A stretch of DNA of 5,590 nt from Clostridia bacterium (GTDB taxonomy: Bacteria > Bacillota > DSM-521 > Neomoorellales > Neomoorellaceae), in assembly GCA_012727745.1 (NCBI GenBank), contig JAAYGJ010000047.1, positions 1 through 5,590 on the forward strand, in the 5' to 3' direction. The notes beneath the pieces are model-generated. The model was not told where the DNA came from. It was given only the letters and a program-made list of their open reading frames with translations, and did no database searches. Positions 3,969-5,590 of the stretch are shown in pieces. The first letter of the stretch is position 1; each line of letters begins with the position of its first letter. The position numbers were made by a program, and so were the translations under genes.

Positions 3969-5590
3969 ATGCAGGTAATACTGCCGGACGGCAGCAGCAA
4001 AGAATACGCTGCCGGCACTACTGCCCTGGAAGTAGCTAAAGATATATCTGCCAGGCTGGCGCGGGAGGCGCTGGCGGCCCGGGTGAACGGTGAAGTGTGG
4101 GATCTCAGCCGTCCCCTGCCGGATAAATGCCGGCTGGAGATCTTGACTTTTGCCGACGAGGGTGGAAGGCTAGCTTACCGCCATACGGCGGCGCACGTGA
4201 TGGCCCAGGCGGTTAAACAGCTTTTCCCCGCTACAAAGCTCGGTATCGGGCCGGCTATCAGCGACGGCTTTTACTATGACTTCGACAGCGAGCATAAATT
4301 TACCCCCGCAGACCTGGCGGCAATCGAGGGGGAAATGCAAAAAATCATTAAGGCTGACCTGCCCTTGCAGCGCCAGGAATTGAGCCGGGCGGAGGCCCTG
4401 GAGCTTTTCCGCGGTTTGGGCGAAACCTACAAGGTAGAGCTGATTAACGATATGGACGCTGAGGAGGTTATCAGTATCTACCGCCAGGGTGATTTTGTCG
4501 ACCTCTGTGCCGGACCTCATCTGCCCAGCACCGGCTACCTCAAGGCTATCAAACTTACCAGCCTGGCCGGGGCTTACTGGCGCGGCAGTGAAGCCAACCC
4601 TATGCTGCAGCGCATTTACGGGACTGCTTTTACCAAGAATAAAGAGCTGGAGGAACACCTTAAACGCTTGGAGGAGGCCAAAAAGCGGGACCACCGCCGC
4701 CTGGGGGCGCAGCTGGGTCTTTTCAGCCTGCAGGAGGAGGGGCCTGGCTTTCCTTTTTTCCATCCCAAAGGCATGATTTTACGCAACGAGCTGGAGCAGT
4801 TCTGGCGCGAAGAACACCGCAAGGCGGGTTACCTGGAGATCCGCACCCCGATTATCTTAAGCCGCAGTTTATGGGAACAGTCGGGGCACTGGGATCACTA
4901 CCGGGAAAACATGTATTTTACCAAAATCGATGAGGGCGATTATGCCATCAAGCCGATGAACTGCCCCGGGGCGATCCTGGTTTACAAAAGCGAACAGCAC
5001 AGCTACCGCGAATTACCTTTGCGCCTGGCGGAAATGGGCCTGGTGCACCGCCACGAGAAGTCCGGCGTCCTCCATGGTTTGATGCGGGTGCGGGCCTTTA
5101 CCCAGGACGATTCCCATATCTTTATGTTGCCGTCGCAGATTGGGGCGGAAATCGAGGGAGTTATCGACTTACTGGATCGTATGTACAGTCTTTTTGGCTT
5201 TAAGTATCATGTGGAGCTTTCGACCAGGCCGGAAAAAGCGATGGGCTCAGAGGAAATTTGGGAGACGGCCACCAACGCTCTGCGCCAGGCTCTTGAAGCC
5301 AAGGGGATGGAATATGTAGTCAATGAGGGCGACGGTGCTTTTTATGGGCCCAAGATTGATTTCCACCTGGAGGATTCGCTGGGGCGCACCTGGCAGTGCG
5401 GCACCATCCAGCTTGACTTTTTGATGCCGGAGAAGTTTGATCTGAACTACATCGGCGAGGACGGGCAGAAGCACCGGCCGGTGATGATCCACCGGGTGAT
5501 CTTCGGCAGCATCGAACGCTTTATCGCTATTTTGATCGAACACTATGGCGGCGCCTTCCCGGTCTGGCTGGCCCCGGTACAGGTAAGGGT
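3969..5590 (+). CDS. thrS: Threonyl-tRNA synthetase, C-terminus cut by the window edge
   Basis: ThrRS activates threonine with ATP and charges tRNA-Thr in the cytoplasm; 540 full codons are present of a usual length near 640. Domains in order: TGS domain (1-62), the editing domain that clears mischarged Ser-tRNA-Thr with HTAAH (H72, H76) and CAGPH (C180, H184), and a linker rich in charged residues (about 223-250). The class II catalytic core follows, with motif 1 around GYLEIRTP (287-294), motif 2 from R361 (RHEKSG) to FTQDDSHIF and motif 3 HRVIFGSIERF (508-518, R517). The zinc ligands C332 (NCPG), H383 and H508 are all in place. Most of the C-terminal anticodon-binding domain is missing, only its start (PVWLAPVQV) being seen. 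ATG 3969 lies 10 bases after AGGAGG (3953-3958). The reading frame is unbroken. Expression is controlled by the T-box leader just upstream. Confidence 0.98.
   Translation, partial: MQVILPDGSSKEYAAGTTALEVAKDISARLAREALAARVNGEVWDLSRPLPDKCRLEILTFADEGGRLAYRHTAAHVMAQAVKQLFPATKLGIGPAISDGFYYDFDSEHKFTPADLAAIEGEMQKIIKADLPLQRQELSRAEALELFRGLGETYKVELINDMDAEEVISIYRQGDFVDLCAGPHLPSTGYLKAIKLTSLAGAYWRGSEANPMLQRIYGTAFTKNKELEEHLKRLEEAKKRDHRRLGAQLGLFSLQEEGPGFPFFHPKGMILRNELEQFWREEHRKAGYLEIRTPIILSRSLWEQSGHWDHYRENMYFTKIDEGDYAIKPMNCPGAILVYKSEQHSYRELPLRLAEMGLVHRHEKSGVLHGLMRVRAFTQDDSHIFMLPSQIGAEIEGVIDLLDRMYSLFGFKYHVELSTRPEKAMGSEEIWETATNALRQALEAKGMEYVVNEGDGAFYGPKIDFHLEDSLGRTWQCGTIQLDFLMPEKFDLNYIGEDGQKHRPVMIHRVIFGSIERFIAILIEHYGGAFPVWLAPVQVR

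Noticed and set aside
4170..4763. Minus-strand 197-codon reading frame inside thrS
   Set aside because: It is antisense to conserved ThrRS motifs (editing HxxxH to CAGPH) and is a shadow of the real frame.

Overview
The window looks like chromosomal core sequence from an endospore-forming, Gram-positive bacterium of the class Clostridia, perhaps a thermophilic or acetogenic lineage of moderate GC content. The pointers are strong AAGGAGG-type ribosome binding sites, GTG starts, a T-box riboswitch ahead of the threonyl-tRNA synthetase gene, a YtxC-family sporulation gene and a DUF445 membrane protein. Lineage is inferred from gene content and style only; no database search was possible.

Left part (1-1555): a complete 2-hydroxy-3-oxopropionate (tartronate semialdehyde) reductase gene on the plus strand converges, with one base between the stop codons, on an unnamed minus-strand gene. 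The latter's protein has the outline of a PD-(D/E)XK nuclease-like domain, but the usual catalytic lysine is replaced by threonine.

Middle (1556-1838): a self-contained tRNA unit, made of a near-consensus sigma-A promoter, a tRNA-Val with anticodon GAC and an encoded CCA end, and an intrinsic terminator.

Right part (2040-5590): three co-directional genes. ytxC has a promoter that also fits the mother-cell sigma-E pattern. It is followed by a terminator-like hairpin, a short DUF445 membrane protein (start best placed at GTG 3065), and then a strong promoter, a full T-box leader with a readable ACC (threonine) specifier, and thrS. thrS runs off the right edge with 540 full codons present. The leader links thrS expression to the charging state of tRNA-Thr.

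No mobile element, CRISPR array, phage gene or new multi-gene system is visible. The best second-look items are the lysine-less nuclease-like protein and its start, the sporulation-type promoter of ytxC, the C-terminal cysteine cluster of YtxC, an overlap between two T-box stems, and the G37 base in the tRNA-Val.
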